Below are positions 12,964 to 23,812 of a stretch of DNA of 64,000 nucleotides, one piece after another. A program made the position numbers and the translations under genes. The first letter of the stretch is position 1; every line of letters begins with the position of its first letter. The notes under the pieces are model-generated. The model ran no database searches and was not told where the DNA came from. It was given only the letters and a program-made list of their open reading frames with translations. The stretch is from Brachynemurus nebulosus (lineage: Eukaryota > Arthropoda > Insecta > Neuroptera > Myrmeleontidae), in the NCBI GenBank assembly GCA_035578155.1, contig JAPWDM010000006.1, forward strand, positions 16,136,305 to 16,200,304. Direction: 5' to 3'.

Positions 12964-13240
12964 CTTAACCGGTAAGGTGAATTTTTATAATACTCACGGT
13001 AAAGTGATGTCTGAGACACATCAACAAATTAACATACCGCGGGCTGGTAACATAGACAGCCAAAAATGGAGACCACACGTATATGCATGTATCAAACACT
13101 CCCCTTACGCCAGCGAGTAAAATTTGCCCTAAACCATAAAAGAATACACAAACGTTCAGTTAACAAAAACAAGAAGGGAGGAAGAAAACTGAAAGAATAT
13201 ATTTTTATACGACTCACAGACATCACCTTACCGGTTAAAG
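12964..13240. mobile_element. 277-bp fold-back MITE
   Basis: CTTAACCGGTAAGGTGA at the left is matched by TCACCTTACCGGTTAAAG at the right. Imperfect inverted similarity continues inward about 45 bp, including GTGATGTCTGAG versus CTCACAGACATCAC. No ORF of interest is present. Confidence 0.7.
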
Positions 13241-13900
13241 GTTTTTGAACTATATGCACCTGATATATCGATACACCAGAGAGAGGAAAGCCATTTAAGT
13301 ATGTCAAAATTTATTTCACGTACCATCACAAGAAAAATACAAGTTCGAGGTTCTAGCTGGAAAACGGGAAGTCATAGAAAAATTTTGAATAAATATTTAA
13401 GTCATGTAAAAAAATTTCTTATCAGTTGGAAGTTATTAGCATAAACAGAAACATTTTGAATTAATGATCTTTCGGCTATAGCTTCTAAACTACACGGGAT
13501 TTGGGAAGTTTGGAGATAGCTTTCGACGTACGTAGAACTTCTACATAATTAATCTAATTTAACTTAAACTATGCCTCTCACAATTGGCAATTTTATTAGG
13601 GACACTCTGTATATATTTGTAATGAAAAGTGACAAAGTAAATGTTGTCATATTTTTAATATGAATTTTCACAAAGTAAACCTTTCAAATATTATTTATTT
13701 AAACCGAACATTGTAATTTTTTTACTGTACAGATTATAGATAAACATCATCATCTAAAACATTTTAATATGTATATTGAATAATGTTACGATACTAAAGA
13801 GAGAAAAAGAACTATTGATAAAATTTGTTGAATTGAGTTCAACACATTTTCTCGACTCTAAAAACTGAATTGATTGAGCACTAGCACTGTAATTCGAGCA
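13241..13900. other. Intergenic DNA with a short Penelope-like fragment
   Basis: The stretch 13618..13690 (GAAAAGTGACAAAG ... GAATTTTCACAAAGTAAACC) matches blocks at 14925..14995 and 57800..57870. Here the upstream hammerhead-like part is absent. Nothing else was recognised. Confidence 0.5.
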
Positions 13901-14563
13901 TTAAGGGGAGGTTTACTTGAGAGTCGTTAAAAAAAATCGATTTTTTTTTTTTTTTTGCAGAAATTGGTAGCTAATTATGTGTAGAATATGTTCCCAAAGT
14001 GATTTTGCTGAAAGTAATTTAAGGGAAGGTTTACTTGAGATTTGATAGAAAAATCGGTTTTTTTTGCCGAAATTGATAGCAAATTATGTGTAGAATATGT
14101 TCCCAAAGTGATTTTACTGAAAATAATTTAAAAACAAGATTCTTGCACATTAACCGAATACTGTTTTGACAGCTGAATTAACAGCTGTTTTTTAGTCGAG
14201 AAAAGGCGTTGATTTTTGAAAATTTATTTTCAAAATGCGATTTCCCTCTGGTTTTTTATTTTTCTTCTTAAATCCTAGTTAGTGTCATAACTGTATATGT
14301 ATATTTTCAGAAAATTCTTGATTTATTGATTTTGGTTCACTGGGGATTTTAGAACGCGAGGAACCATCAAGGTAGAAAAATCTCGTAGTGTCGACTTCAA
14401 AGCCATTTAAATACTAAGCTCATTTTTGAATCTTTTTATAATCTCAAGACATGTAGAAACAATGTTGTAGGATTTCGTTTTTTAATAAAATATTTATTTG
14501 TATAAAAAAATAATAATAAAGAAAGGTCGATTTTTGATGTTTTTTTGGCGAATCTCCCCTTAA
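13901..14563. mobile_element. TTAA-bounded TIR element, copy 2 (663 bp)
   Basis: The left half is nearly identical to 7470..7700 (TTAAGGGGAGGTTTACTTGA and the duplicated ATGTTCCCAAAGTGATTTT motifs). The right half is unrelated to copy 1 until the terminus AATCTCCCCTTAA. It is therefore a deletion or chimeric derivative of the same family. Confidence 0.8.
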
Positions 14564-14855
14564 ATAAATAAATTTCATGTCGTGTCGTAAATGTGGTGTT
14601 TTTCCCAACTTACTTCAGTCATTTTAATGAGATTACACTTAACCTTTTTAAAATAAAATTCGCTGTAGGTACCTATGCAAATAATACAAAAATTTTACTT
14701 TTATCGAAAAAAAAAATTGTTAACTTGGCATTGCCCTTACATTTGTTTTGATATACTTACATCTGCCTCTATCTCTAACATCCCCCACTAATACATTATT
14801 CACTTCATTTTTATAATATAAATAGCTTCGCCTAAAAGAACAGTTTTTAGTTGTG

Positions 14856-14998
14856 TTTTTCACCTGATGATGGCGTAATGGCCGAAAGTCGACTCGTGTT
14901 TATACGATGTTTGATTTATGACGTTGTGAAAAGTGACAAAGCAACGATCCCATGTTTTTTGTAATATGGATTTTCACAAAGTAAACCTTTCCAATATT
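14856..14998 (+). ncRNA. Hammerhead-like motif and Penelope-type flank, copy 2 (best preserved)
   Basis: CTGATGA (14864..14870) is followed by T, then GGC, loop GTAATG, GCC and GAAA (14884..14887), i.e. an order like a hammerhead core with a 3-bp stem II. Compared with the canonical core there is one extra nucleotide before stem II. Downstream are a TCGT/ACGA mini-hairpin, GTGAAAAGTGACAAAG and TTTTCACAAAGTAAACC. Penelope-like retroelements are known to carry hammerhead motifs in their terminal repeats; assignment here is inference from motif order and copy number. Confidence 0.45.
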
Positions 14999-15685
14999 AA
15001 TTGAATATGCAATTTCGAAAAGGGCACATCTCGCATATTTTGATAAATACGTTTTTTCAAAGAAATCAATTCTAAACGGAACATTATGAGTTTTGTTTTT
15101 TATCCTAAAAAACCTAGTGAAGTAATTGCACAAAATTATATAGATAATATCTCTGAAGAAATTTTCGTTCTTTCTAGAATAAAAGGTACTTGCAGTAACT
15201 TACCAAGCGAAGAATATCAAGCTTATAATGGCAAAGTACCCATTAATAAATTAAAAGTTGGAGATATTGCAAATTTTATGACGAAATACTGCAATGGCCA
15301 ACTACAACCGAAACAGAGGCTCCAGAAGAAGATTTTTAAAAAAAGTCGATTTATTATCTTTAATTTCAGTATTACGTTTAATTTTAGATACCTAAAATAA
15401 AAATTTGGCCAAATTTATATGGGTTTTTCTTTAAATTATGTGAATTCAGTATCATAAATTTCGAAAAGGGCACATCTCACAAATTTAAAATATCTAAAAT
15501 ATGCAATATAATAAGGTTAAGATCAAAATATTTCTGTGACTTCGATTGCAAATTGGCCCCAAAATCTAACTCATAATAATTTTCTTAAATTCATTATACT
15601 TCTTTAAAAAATAATAGTTTTTTTTTATTTCCTGAAAAGTTTAGAAATTCAGACATGTGCCCTTTTCGAAATTGCATATTCAATT
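14999..15685. mobile_element. 687-bp TIR element with a short ORF
   Basis: AATTGAATATGCAATTTCGA, continuing as AAAGGGCACAT, at the left is mirrored at the right (ATGTGCCCTTTTCG then AAATTGCATATTCAATT, ending 15685). A third copy of the motif TTTCGAAAAGGGCACATCTC lies internally near 15458. It is inserted directly behind the Penelope-like fragment. The superfamily is not recognised. Confidence 0.75.
15086..15400 (+). CDS. Unrecognised 104-aa ORF inside a TIR element
   Basis: The frame encodes 104 residues of balanced composition, unlike the AT-noise ORFs around it: YPKKPSEVIAQNYIDNISEE, then KGTCSNLPSEEYQAYNGKVP and a KLKVGDIANFMTKYC segment. The open frame also continues about 13 codons upstream of the first ATG. 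Its location inside the TIR element at 14999..15685 suggests a remnant of the protein of the parent element. No signal peptide, membrane segment or catalytic motif that I can name is present, so I give no function. After about residue 80 the composition becomes K/F-rich, probably past the original coding end or a frameshift. Confidence 0.4.
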   Translation: MSFVFYPKKPSEVIAQNYIDNISEEIFVLSRIKGTCSNLPSEEYQAYNGKVPINKLKVGDIANFMTKYCNGQLQPKQRLQKKIFKKSRFIIFNFSITFNFRYLK

Positions 15686-16423
15686 ATTTAAATAAATTCA
15701 TGTTTCCTTAGTGTCGGATATTTTCGTATTTAGGTATAATTTGGCCCACCGACACAAAACTTTGGGAATTGCTGCTATAGTTCAAATAAAATTAGTGAAA
15801 TTGACAACGTTTCGAAAACTTTTAGTTCCATCGTCACTGTGATACAAAAATTATGATAGAATTTTGTTTGTAAATATTTTTTATGAATATAGGTTAAACA
15901 GAGCAAAAGAATTAAATTTCTTTCGCTAATAAACACATTTAAAGATGTGATATTATGCAAATAAGCACATGTAACGGAATAAAAAGAAACAGTAGACACT
16001 AATTATAACAACAGTTAATTGCTCCACTACTTCTACATTCATATAGAAAAAATAAGCACACATATTGCTTGTACATCAATTCATGGTAGTGTTTTAAAAG
16101 GGAAATATTATTTTATAATCTATCTCTCTTGCTTTAGATATCAAAATGATATAAATAAAGATAGACTCTAACTTTAGCGGCGTTGCATCGAGTGCTATTA
16201 GTTCACAGATAAGCAATAGCTGATGTAAGAACAGTATGTAGAAATAGGTATGAAGAATTTTTCACCTTTATTTTCTCTATAAGTATTGTTCTTAAATAGA
16301 CTGACTTACATGAAGAAAATCCTCGTACTACAACTCGTGCAATTATACCATGTGTTCCAGGTAAATAACACTTCAAGCATGCGAGAATCGTGTAAACTGA
16401 AAAAGATTCAAAGCAGACTAGAG
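15686..16423. other. Intergenic DNA, nothing recognised
   Basis: No coding region or terminal-repeat pair was seen. A short stretch at 16150..16195 resembles 11375..11430. Confidence 0.5.
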
Positions 16424-16892
16424 CAGTATTTTCCAAACTCTTTTGGCCCACGGACCCCTTTTCATAGTCAAAACTTGCTCAGGGACCCTGGATGAAAACC
16501 TATATAAATGCATAATAAAAAAAAAAAAAAAAAAAAAAACACAAATTTAACTTTGATGTTTTGAATGGTAAATGGTGGCGTAAAAATAAAATATACATAA
16601 AACATTTTGTTGAAGAAGTATTTATTGAAATTATAAACTTTTTTCAAAATACAAAAAAAAAAATGACTTGGATAAACCTGATGGGATGCTATGAGTGTAT
16701 TTATGTCCGGCTCAATGTTTGTGAGTAGCAACAGCAAATCCCCACGAGTACTAATTTCTGGTCGGGTTTTTTTTGTGATAAGGCTTATAACGGCACTGAA
16801 TCCACGTTTTACCAAATAGGAAGGCGGAAAAGTAATCAACAGCTTTTGTACAATAACCCATACTGATACATTGCAAGATACAAAGATACCAA
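16424..16892 (-). mobile_element. Truncated hAT transposon, 3' end on the minus strand
   Basis: The right-hand terminus begins at 16424 with CAGTATTTTCCAAACTCTTT followed by GGCCCACGGACCCC, a familiar hAT end. A transposase C-terminus is readable just inside. The element is cut at about 16893 by the TTAA MITE fragment, and no opposite terminus was found. An A-run lies at about 16518..16540. Confidence 0.75.
16650..16850 (-). pseudogene. hAT transposase C-terminal remnant (SCAND3/ZBED5-like)
   Basis: Within the minus-strand ORF spanning 16468..16839, the N-terminal part reads KRGFSAVISLITKKTRPEIS, then DLLLLLTNIEPDINTLIASH and QVYPSH. This matches the usual C-terminus of hAT transposases and domesticated SCAND3/ZBED5-like proteins (GFSAL..., then a LSNIEPDI-like helix and a final QxHPSH-type tail). 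The rest of the ORF, with long F runs, is translation of non-coding 3' sequence. Only about 50 to 60 residues of the family survive, so it is a pseudogene fragment within the truncated hAT element. Confidence 0.85.
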
Positions 16893-17121
16893 GTGTGTAC
16901 CGATTTCCGCCCCTTTTTTAAAGACACTTTTTTCAAAAAATTATAATAAATAAAAAAATAAATAAAGATGAACAAAAAAAATATTTTTGTATTGTTAAAT
17001 AGTGGTATTAATCGTAAAAAAATGCATTCCCATTCCCCCATCCTATCCATAAAAAAAAAAAAAAAAAAAATCGCGAAAATTTGTCTATTTTTCGCCAAAT
17101 TACACTGTGATGGTACTTTAA
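16893..17121 (-). mobile_element. TTAA MITE, copy 2 (partial)
   Basis: Inverted relative to 2602..2940. It shares the GGGCGGAAATCGG block, the T-rich centre and the terminus CACTGTGATGGTAC ending in TTAA (17118..17121). The other terminal part, equivalent to 2820..2940, is missing. It abuts the decayed hAT. Confidence 0.75.
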
Positions 17122-17996
17122 GCTTCACTTGTTCCCAAAAGAACAATTTTTATGATTTTCTTTTACAATAGTATTGTTTGATAATGATCATATTGATCGA
17201 AACGCGCCACAAGACGGTCAATCCATTTACTTTCATTAACTCTAAATCGCCTATCGTTTAATTTTCAGTCGGAACGTATTATTCGAAAACATTATCTGAA
17301 ACACCCGATATAAAAATATGAACATGCGCAGACACGTTATGTCACGTTATGTATAAACGATCTTACATATCTACAGTTCAAGATCTCTCGAAAAATTCTA
17401 GTGGTCAATTATAAGATCGGTACAACAAGAACAAATAACAAACAAATTTATAAAGAAAAGCTAGAAAATCGTTAAATTAATTAAAATATTAATCTGGTTT
17501 TTAGAACACATTTAATCCAGAATATTCACTTACATTGAAACAATTTAACTACGGATTCAGATCCTATAATAATAAATTAAACAGAAAGCTAGAAATAAGT
17601 TGTTTGATACACTGAAACTGAAAAGAATTTTATAAAATATATATTCTCGCTTGTAAGTTTTCGTGAACTTACACTAAAACTAATATAAATTACTAACTCA
17701 AGCTCTTGTAACATTACATTAGTTACATTACATGCTCTATTAATAAATTCGGACGTGTACATTGTCTCAAGTCGGCTCAATTTAACTCAAGTATAGTTCA
17801 AATACAATAGTATCTATTTTTGTTTTGTTTGAGAAGATAACTTTGTGAAAAGTTGGACTGTTTTAAAATTATTATTAATCTACAAAATATACGATATGTA
17901 CGAATAATTGTATCTGTGAATATAATATGCGCAATGACCATTTCGAATAGTAAGTGATTTTTCATTTAACAACACTATAAAAAATAAATTCAATAA
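17122..17996. other. Intergenic DNA, nothing recognised
   Basis: AT-rich sequence with no supported ORF, repeat pair or RNA gene. Confidence 0.5.
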
Positions 17997-18669
17997 CAAA
18001 AAATTTGGGAGACAGGTCTACCCACACTGTCAACTTCCCATTGGGTGTCCTTAAAGACTAGAGACTACTGTACATAAATAATTCTTTTTCCATTTCGGGC
18101 AACTTCTCCCCTGGGCCCCCGATAGAGGCTTTGCGCCTAGCACCATACCGGGGGCTTCGTCTTCTGTACCTAAGGGTGGGGGCTCCACCCTTATCAAACA
18201 AATGATAACATCATTTGTTCTCAAGATATGCGAGACAAAATATATTTCAAAAAGAGTTTCATATTTCGTTTTTTTTTCTTTTTTTTTAAATTTTATAATA
18301 ACATACTGGCGTTTTTAACATCAAGGAAGGTTCTTAGGCCATTATATAATAATGTTATGGTAAAAAATCCATATAATCTATGTTAATAAAATTAATTCTG
18401 TTTTTTTACCACAAAAAAAAACCGCTAATCCGAATTTGCTGAAAACTTTATCCGGTCTTCATTTTTTTGGAGTTGATATCATCATTTGTTCTCGAGATAT
18501 GCGAGACGAAAAAAAATCCACGAACGAACGAACGAACTAACGAACGCACGCACAGACACCACGCTAAAAACGATGGATTCGGATTCTAGTGACCTTGAAA
18601 CGTGGAGATATGTCAAAACTAGCGATTCGTAAAATCGGACCCATTACAATAACTTCCTATGGGAAGTTA
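17997..18669 (+). repeat. 670-bp dispersed element (family B), copy 2
   Basis: Close match to 10700..11368. This copy keeps both ends: CAACTTCCCATTGGG near 18026 and CCTATGGGAAGTTA at 18656..18669, which are inverted relative to each other over about 13 bp. It lacks a short internal block present in copy 1 around 11170..11195. Confidence 0.8.
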
Positions 18670-19258
18670 GAATTTTAAATTAGAAAAGTTAAAGATTTTC
18701 TAGAGAATGTTAATGTGGTAAGGCGTTTGCAACTGGTTTGGGCCCTAATTGTTCTGAAACGGCTTCGACGTAGGTCATTATAGCCTCGAAAGTTCAATTG
18801 TTTTTGCTTCACCGACTTAACGGCCTGGAATCATATTTTCAGAATTCCAACTATCCGACTAAAGGGAACCATAAAATGTTCTGGAAGCCCCCTTAACGTT
18901 CGTGTCTTATTATATTACAGGACTGTTAGCAAGTAAAATACCGACATTTAATGGGGTCTCACGGTAACGCCGTAGCTACCATTATTCCGATTGCGATGAA
19001 ATTCGTAGGGGACCACCTAGGAACCAAACCGAACGATATCTAAAAAAAATTTATCAAAAATAGTCTATCGGATAGTTTAGAAGTTATGCCACTTGGAACG
19101 GACGGACACATAGATAGGCATAAAACCAAAATTCTTCACGAAGGCTCTAAAACGTAAAATGCGAATAAAAATTTTCATTTTGAAGGAAAAAAAATTATAA
19201 ATTTCAAAAGTTATCACAATGTTTCCCCTACTTTAGTAGTTTCAAAAGCAATAAATAT
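18670..19258. other. Intergenic DNA, unclassified repeat-like
   Basis: The region is GC-richer than average, with CGGACGGACACATAGATAG near 19098, a style seen in old dispersed repeats. No ends or coding sequence were found. Confidence 0.4.
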
Positions 19259-19740
19259 TTTTTATTACTCATACGAGAGAAGTACTAACTTGGCGCACAC
19301 ATTTCTGTACGCAAAAAAGCTGTTTGCCCACTGTACTCTTCCCGCATACTTTTTTGCGTGTGGAAAGTAACTTTGCACACGCAAATTGACAATAAAACAC
19401 GCAAAATTTAATCAAAATACGCAAAGCCGCTTCTTAATTTTTCATAAATATTTCATAATTATTTCTATAGAAACCATCAACAAAGTAATTTAAACGATAA
19501 TTAATTCAGAAAAAGAAGACGGACACTTAAAAATATTATTTTAAAAAGTAATAAAAATGTCAAAAATAGTGATAATAATAGAAAAAAGTGTGTGAAATTC
19601 GTAATAAAACCAATGTGCAACTCGTGCGGGATTGTCGATTGCCCCACTCAAGCGAATGAGCACACTCACTACGTTCGTGCACTCAACTTCGCTTTCGTGG
19701 GCAATCGACAATTTCCCGCACTTATTGCACAATATACTAT
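19259..19740 (+). mobile_element. Hairpin-ended element (family A), copy 1
   Basis: One end is TTTATTACTCATACGAGAGA. The other end is a roughly 130-nt hairpin (19608..19740) whose arms share GTGCGGGATTGTCGATTGCC-type sequence and close on a CpG-rich loop region (ACGTTCGTGC). The outer tip reads GCACAATATACTAT. Copies at 39322..40455 (minus), 52175..52530 (minus) and 57981..58446 share both ends. No ORF of the element is convincing. Confidence 0.85.
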
Positions 19741-20050
19741 ACAATTACTGTTTTATATTTGGAGTCTCTTTAGCTCATTAATACACCGTATTCGAAATTA
19801 TTCGACCTATTCGACATTCAGGTACCTTTATTCGACATACTTTCGACACGTATGCAACGAACGATGCAATGATCGCAATTATCCACGAAGATGGAGCTTA
19901 CGAGCTAATTCATTCAAATAAGTAATAAATTTTCTTTACGACTCCAATAAAAATTGCATCTTTTAATTTAGATAAAATTTATACAAAAAAATAAATCTTC
20001 TCCGATTTATATATGGATATTAGTAAAACCATTTATTACTAATACTTATA
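19741..20050. other. Intergenic DNA, nothing recognised
   Basis: Low-complexity AT-rich spacer between the hairpin-ended element and a dispersed 220-bp repeat. Confidence 0.5.
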
Positions 20051-20270
20051 AGCTATGGTTCATTTCAGTTAAATTTAACCATGCTTCGTCACTTTGAAAT
20101 TAAATAATTTCCGTTTTCTTGGCTTTATCTCTTTTATTATTGCATTTATGTAAATTTTAAATTTGCAGTTTATTTTTAGAAAGGAATAGAAGATTGATTT
20201 GTTTCGAATGTAAGAATTATTTAATTTTTTAACGAAAACTCATGATCAATTGTATCTGAAAAGAGGTATA
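20051..20270 (+). repeat. 220-bp dispersed repeat, copy 1 of 3
   Basis: Matches 53037..53260 and 59020..59245 along its length: TTCAGTTAAATTTAACCATG, TTTTCTTGGCTTTATCTC, GAATAGAAGATTGATTTGTT and CTCATGATCAATTGTAT in the same order. The three copies have different flanks, so it is a genuine dispersed unit. No ends, poly(A) or tRNA-like head identify its class. Confidence 0.7.
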
Positions 20271-21470
20271 TCTACTTAATAAATCTCTAACACTGACTGA
20301 CTGACAACGCACAATCTAAACCGTTGGGTTTAGAAGAACGAAATTTTGCACAAGAGTTTCCTATGTAACATAGGTGAGCACTAAGAAAGGATTTTTGAAA
20401 ATTTTCCCCCCTAACGGCCGGTTTTACATCCACATTTAAAGCTGACTTTAACACTAAAGCCAACTTTAAAACTGATTTGGTACTGTTTTGGTACTGTTTT
20501 ACAATCAAATTTAAAGCCCCCGTTAGTGTAAAAGTCGACTTTAAACTAAAGTAAAAATTATCTCGACTTTTACTGCTTAAAGTCGGCTTTAACATATTTG
20601 TTATTGCTGATTATTATCATTGAATTTTGTTTATAAGCATAATTTTTCTATAAAATATTCATACCTTAAATAAATAAAATAAAAAAATTATTTGTTTGCT
20701 TATTTTCAATAATATTTTTGATTATTTTTACGTCTTGGATTAATATCAAACATTCCTTTTGGGTGAAACTGGCTGAACGATTTCTGGGTTACCCGCGATT
20801 TCTTTTATGATTCATTGTATTTATGATAAATTTATTTTAAAAAGAAATAACATAGTTTTCTATTCCAATCTCACTGGCAGTAGCGAAATGCGTATTTTTG
20901 AAATTCAATCATGTTGATATTTTCGTTTCTATAGTTATTTTTTTTAAAAAGTAAGATTGGCTACGATCATTCATAGTTCGTTTTATCCATGCAACACTTA
21001 AAAGTCCTTTAACAAAAGTAAGCAGACCTGATCATTGTAAAACAATTCTAAAAATAAAGTCGACTTTAAATTAAAAGTAGCTTTAGTTAAAAAACCTTTA
21101 AAATTATGAATGTAAAATCGGCCGTTAGTGGGTTAAAAAGCGGATGAAAATTTGTATGAAAATTCGTTATCTTTTATTAATACATACAGCTATCTATGCA
21201 CAATTTATAAAAAAATCTTGCAAATTAAATTAGTTGCTAAGTATTTGCGGAAAAATAATTTTGAAATTTTTATAAGTTATCTTAATACATATTTAAATAA
21301 TAAATGGAAATGAAATATTGATTTCATTTTCCGTCCCCAATTGTTTCGAGAAAACGGTAATAATAAATATGTAAATGATTTTGCACAGAATTTCTGAATA
21401 TCTGATTTAAAAGTACTTTGACGTATAATTCAAATAAGTTTACGCGGGTGAAAGTGCGGGTCGCAGCTAG
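20271..21470 (+). mobile_element. Helitron, non-autonomous, interrupted by a MITE
   Basis: The 5' end TCTACTTAATAAATCTCTAA is preceded by A. The 3' end shows a GC-rich hairpin-forming stretch (GCGGGTGAAAGTGCGGGTCGC) followed by CTAG and then T, the A|T insertion rule of Helitrons. The ACACTGACTGACTGAC block after the start is shared with copies at 38368 and 41728 (minus). A TA-flanked element sits inside at 20414..21125. No Rep/helicase ORF is present. Confidence 0.85.
20414..21125. mobile_element. 712-bp TIR element nested in the Helitron
   Basis: ACGGCCGGTTTTACATCC at the left and GAATGTAAAATCGGCCGT at the right are inverted repeats. The flanking TA (20412..20413 and 21126..21127) fits a TA target duplication. 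The insertion splits the word CCTAAGTGGG that is intact in the Helitron copies near 38510 and 41590. Next to each end are several AAAGTCGACTTTAAA-like subterminal words. Confidence 0.87.
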
Positions 21471-21952
21471 TTTCTTAATAATTTACAGAAATTACTGAAC
21501 CAATAAACAACATTTACCTATTTCAATTATTTATGAAAATTTAAAAATAGCAAACCAATTATCAACTTAAATCCAGATTTAAATCAAATAATTGTTTCAA
21601 ATACCAAAAAGTATTTACACTGCGTTTAGTGAAAAGATGAAAAACAAAGAATGAAAGAAATGACAGCGATGGCGATAGATTTATTGTGAGACAACGAGAC
21701 AATTTATTTATGTATTTATAAAGACACGTCAGAATAATAATCAGATTAGCTGCGGTGAGGTTGAAGATAAGTGATTAGCTTGATAGTCGCTATCTTCTGT
21801 TGTTAATTATCTTTCAATTTTCATATTGCTAGCTAGATTTTCTCCATTTTCTCTTTATTTTATCCAGTGTTACAATTTACCGCAGACAAGTATACACACG
21901 TATAAATTATTAATAGTCTGTGCAATAATTTCATCGTAATAGTTTCATATTT
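21471..21952. other. Intergenic DNA, nothing recognised
   Basis: No supported gene or repeat boundary. Confidence 0.5.
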
Positions 21953-22873
21953 TTAAGGGGAAGTTTACTCGAGAGTCCTTAAAAATTATGTATTTTTCTA
22001 GAATTTTTTTCTCAAGAACGGAAGTAAATATCAATTTCAAATTTTGTGCACGTATTTATTAGGTATTAAACTACACAAAAAGTTTAATACCTAATAAATA
22101 CGTGCACAAAATTCAAGGAAAAATATAAAAAAGTGTCCATTTTATAGATAGTGCAGTGTGACGATCCCAAAATCCAATGCCTTGTTGGTGGACATCCTAG
22201 CGCCGGTAATAAACCACCGAAATCCAAAAACAAAAAAGATTTTTAAAATATATGAAGAGTACCGGCACCTATAATATCAATAAATTTCTGAAAGAAAAAA
22301 ATGGCGGATGTTTGAACTTTTGATTACGATTTTTGTCTTATTTTTCGCTCTTTAAAGTAAATTTAAAAATAAAAAAAATATTGAAAGTGTGTCGAACTTA
22401 GGTAGAGGTGCCGAAGAATTGAATTATCTTTAAAATAAAAAATTAAAAAAAAGATTCATCGAATAGTTTTTGAGTTATCGTGTCCATCAGTTCCAAAAAT
22501 GTAGTTCCAAGATATTATAAAATATATATAAAGAAACGTATTTTCAAAATTTTATATTTAATACTCATTGCGTGAACTACGTTTTTTGAGTTTTTTTTTT
22601 TTATAGAAAGCTGGATTCGGTTAATGTGCAAGAATCTTGTTTTTAAATTATTTTCAGTAAAATCACTTTGGGAACATATTCTACACATAATTTGCTATCA
22701 ATTTCGGCAAAAAAAAAAAAATCGATTTTTTTATCAAATCTCAAGTAAACCTTCCCTTAAATTACTTTCAGCAAAATCACTTTGGGAACATATTCTACAC
22801 ATAATTAGCTACCAATTTCTGCAAAAAAAAAAATCGATTTTTTTTAACGACTCGCAAGTAAACCTCCCCTTAA
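21953..22873 (-). mobile_element. TTAA-bounded TIR element, copy 3
   Basis: Inverted copy of the 7470..8575 element. It begins TTAAGGGGAAGTTTACTCGA and ends AAGTAAACCTCCCCTTAA. The paired TTTGGGAACATATTCTACAC motifs near 22670 and 22780 mirror those of copy 1. Near 22040..22105 it carries a short local inversion: a TTTGTGCACGTATTTATTAG stretch is followed closely by its own reverse complement. Confidence 0.85.
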
Positions 22874-22900
22874 AAGTGATTTTGGTAGGGTACGTACTGT

Positions 22901-23812
22901 CAGGGCCGACCCGTGGGTGGTGCAAACAGGTCTCGCATTCCTGAAGGTCCCACATCGGTAGCTAATTTTGTAAAATCAAAAATTTTATTTAATGAAATCA
23001 AAATTTGTCGTGAAGTTTCGCATTCCAGTATCAAAATTTTACAAATATGTATTAGAGGAGACTGAGGCTAAGTGGTAAATTTTTAACAAATATTTTTCTT
23101 TGGGGCACTAAATCCTAAAACATATATACTTATATGAACACAATTATCTTGTAGAGAAATTAGTCCTCAACAACTTTTCAGCATGACGTTTGTGATGTTT
23201 CCACGAAAAATGCATGTTTTTTCCTTTTTTCTGAAATTAAATTTTTTTACCATTTTGGTGGGGCTAAATGGTAAATGGATGAAACTGAGTGTTTCGACAT
23301 TTTTCTAGCCTACCGAAATCACTTTTTGAGTTGTATAACGGCGTAAATATGTAAAAGGATATCAAAACGATGAATGATGTAAAAAAAACGGCCATTTATT
23401 GAAAAGTACAACTTTTACAAGAAGGAAAAGGAATAATTATCAGTTTGACTTATTTTTTCTGGAATTAAAAACAACTAACAATTTTAGAGAATTTTATAAT
23501 ACAGCAGATAACGAATGTGTAGAAATTTAGATATTTAAATTTTAAAAATATCGTTATTTTCGATAACGAAAAGTAGGTTTTGACAGTCCAAATATGTTTG
23601 GAATACCCACAACTTGCTTCGCTTAAGCCTTCAAAAATTTCGTTATTTTTGAGCTACGATGCACCGTTTACGAAATATTTACGATCAAAAATTAACGTTT
23701 ACGCAAAGTATCGAAAACTAATTTTTTGAAAATATTCTATTGCTGACCAGATCAATCGAGCAATGGAGTATAAATTAAGCCATTATAATCAATTGATGAA
23801 AAATAACTCGGT
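22901..23812. other. Possible lone hAT end, then unclassified DNA
   Basis: CAGGGCCGACCCGTGGGTGG at 22901 looks like a hAT terminus, but no matching opposite end or TSD was found. The rest, to 23812, contains repeated GGCTAAGTGGTAAA / GGGGCTAAATGGTAAATGG wording and no supported gene. Confidence 0.35.

Noticed and set aside
19592..19921. 109-aa ORF and its relatives at 39226..39562, 52086..52365 and 57919..58190
   Set aside because: They recur only because they read through the hairpin-ended element; frames run on both strands of a palindrome and are not conserved as protein.
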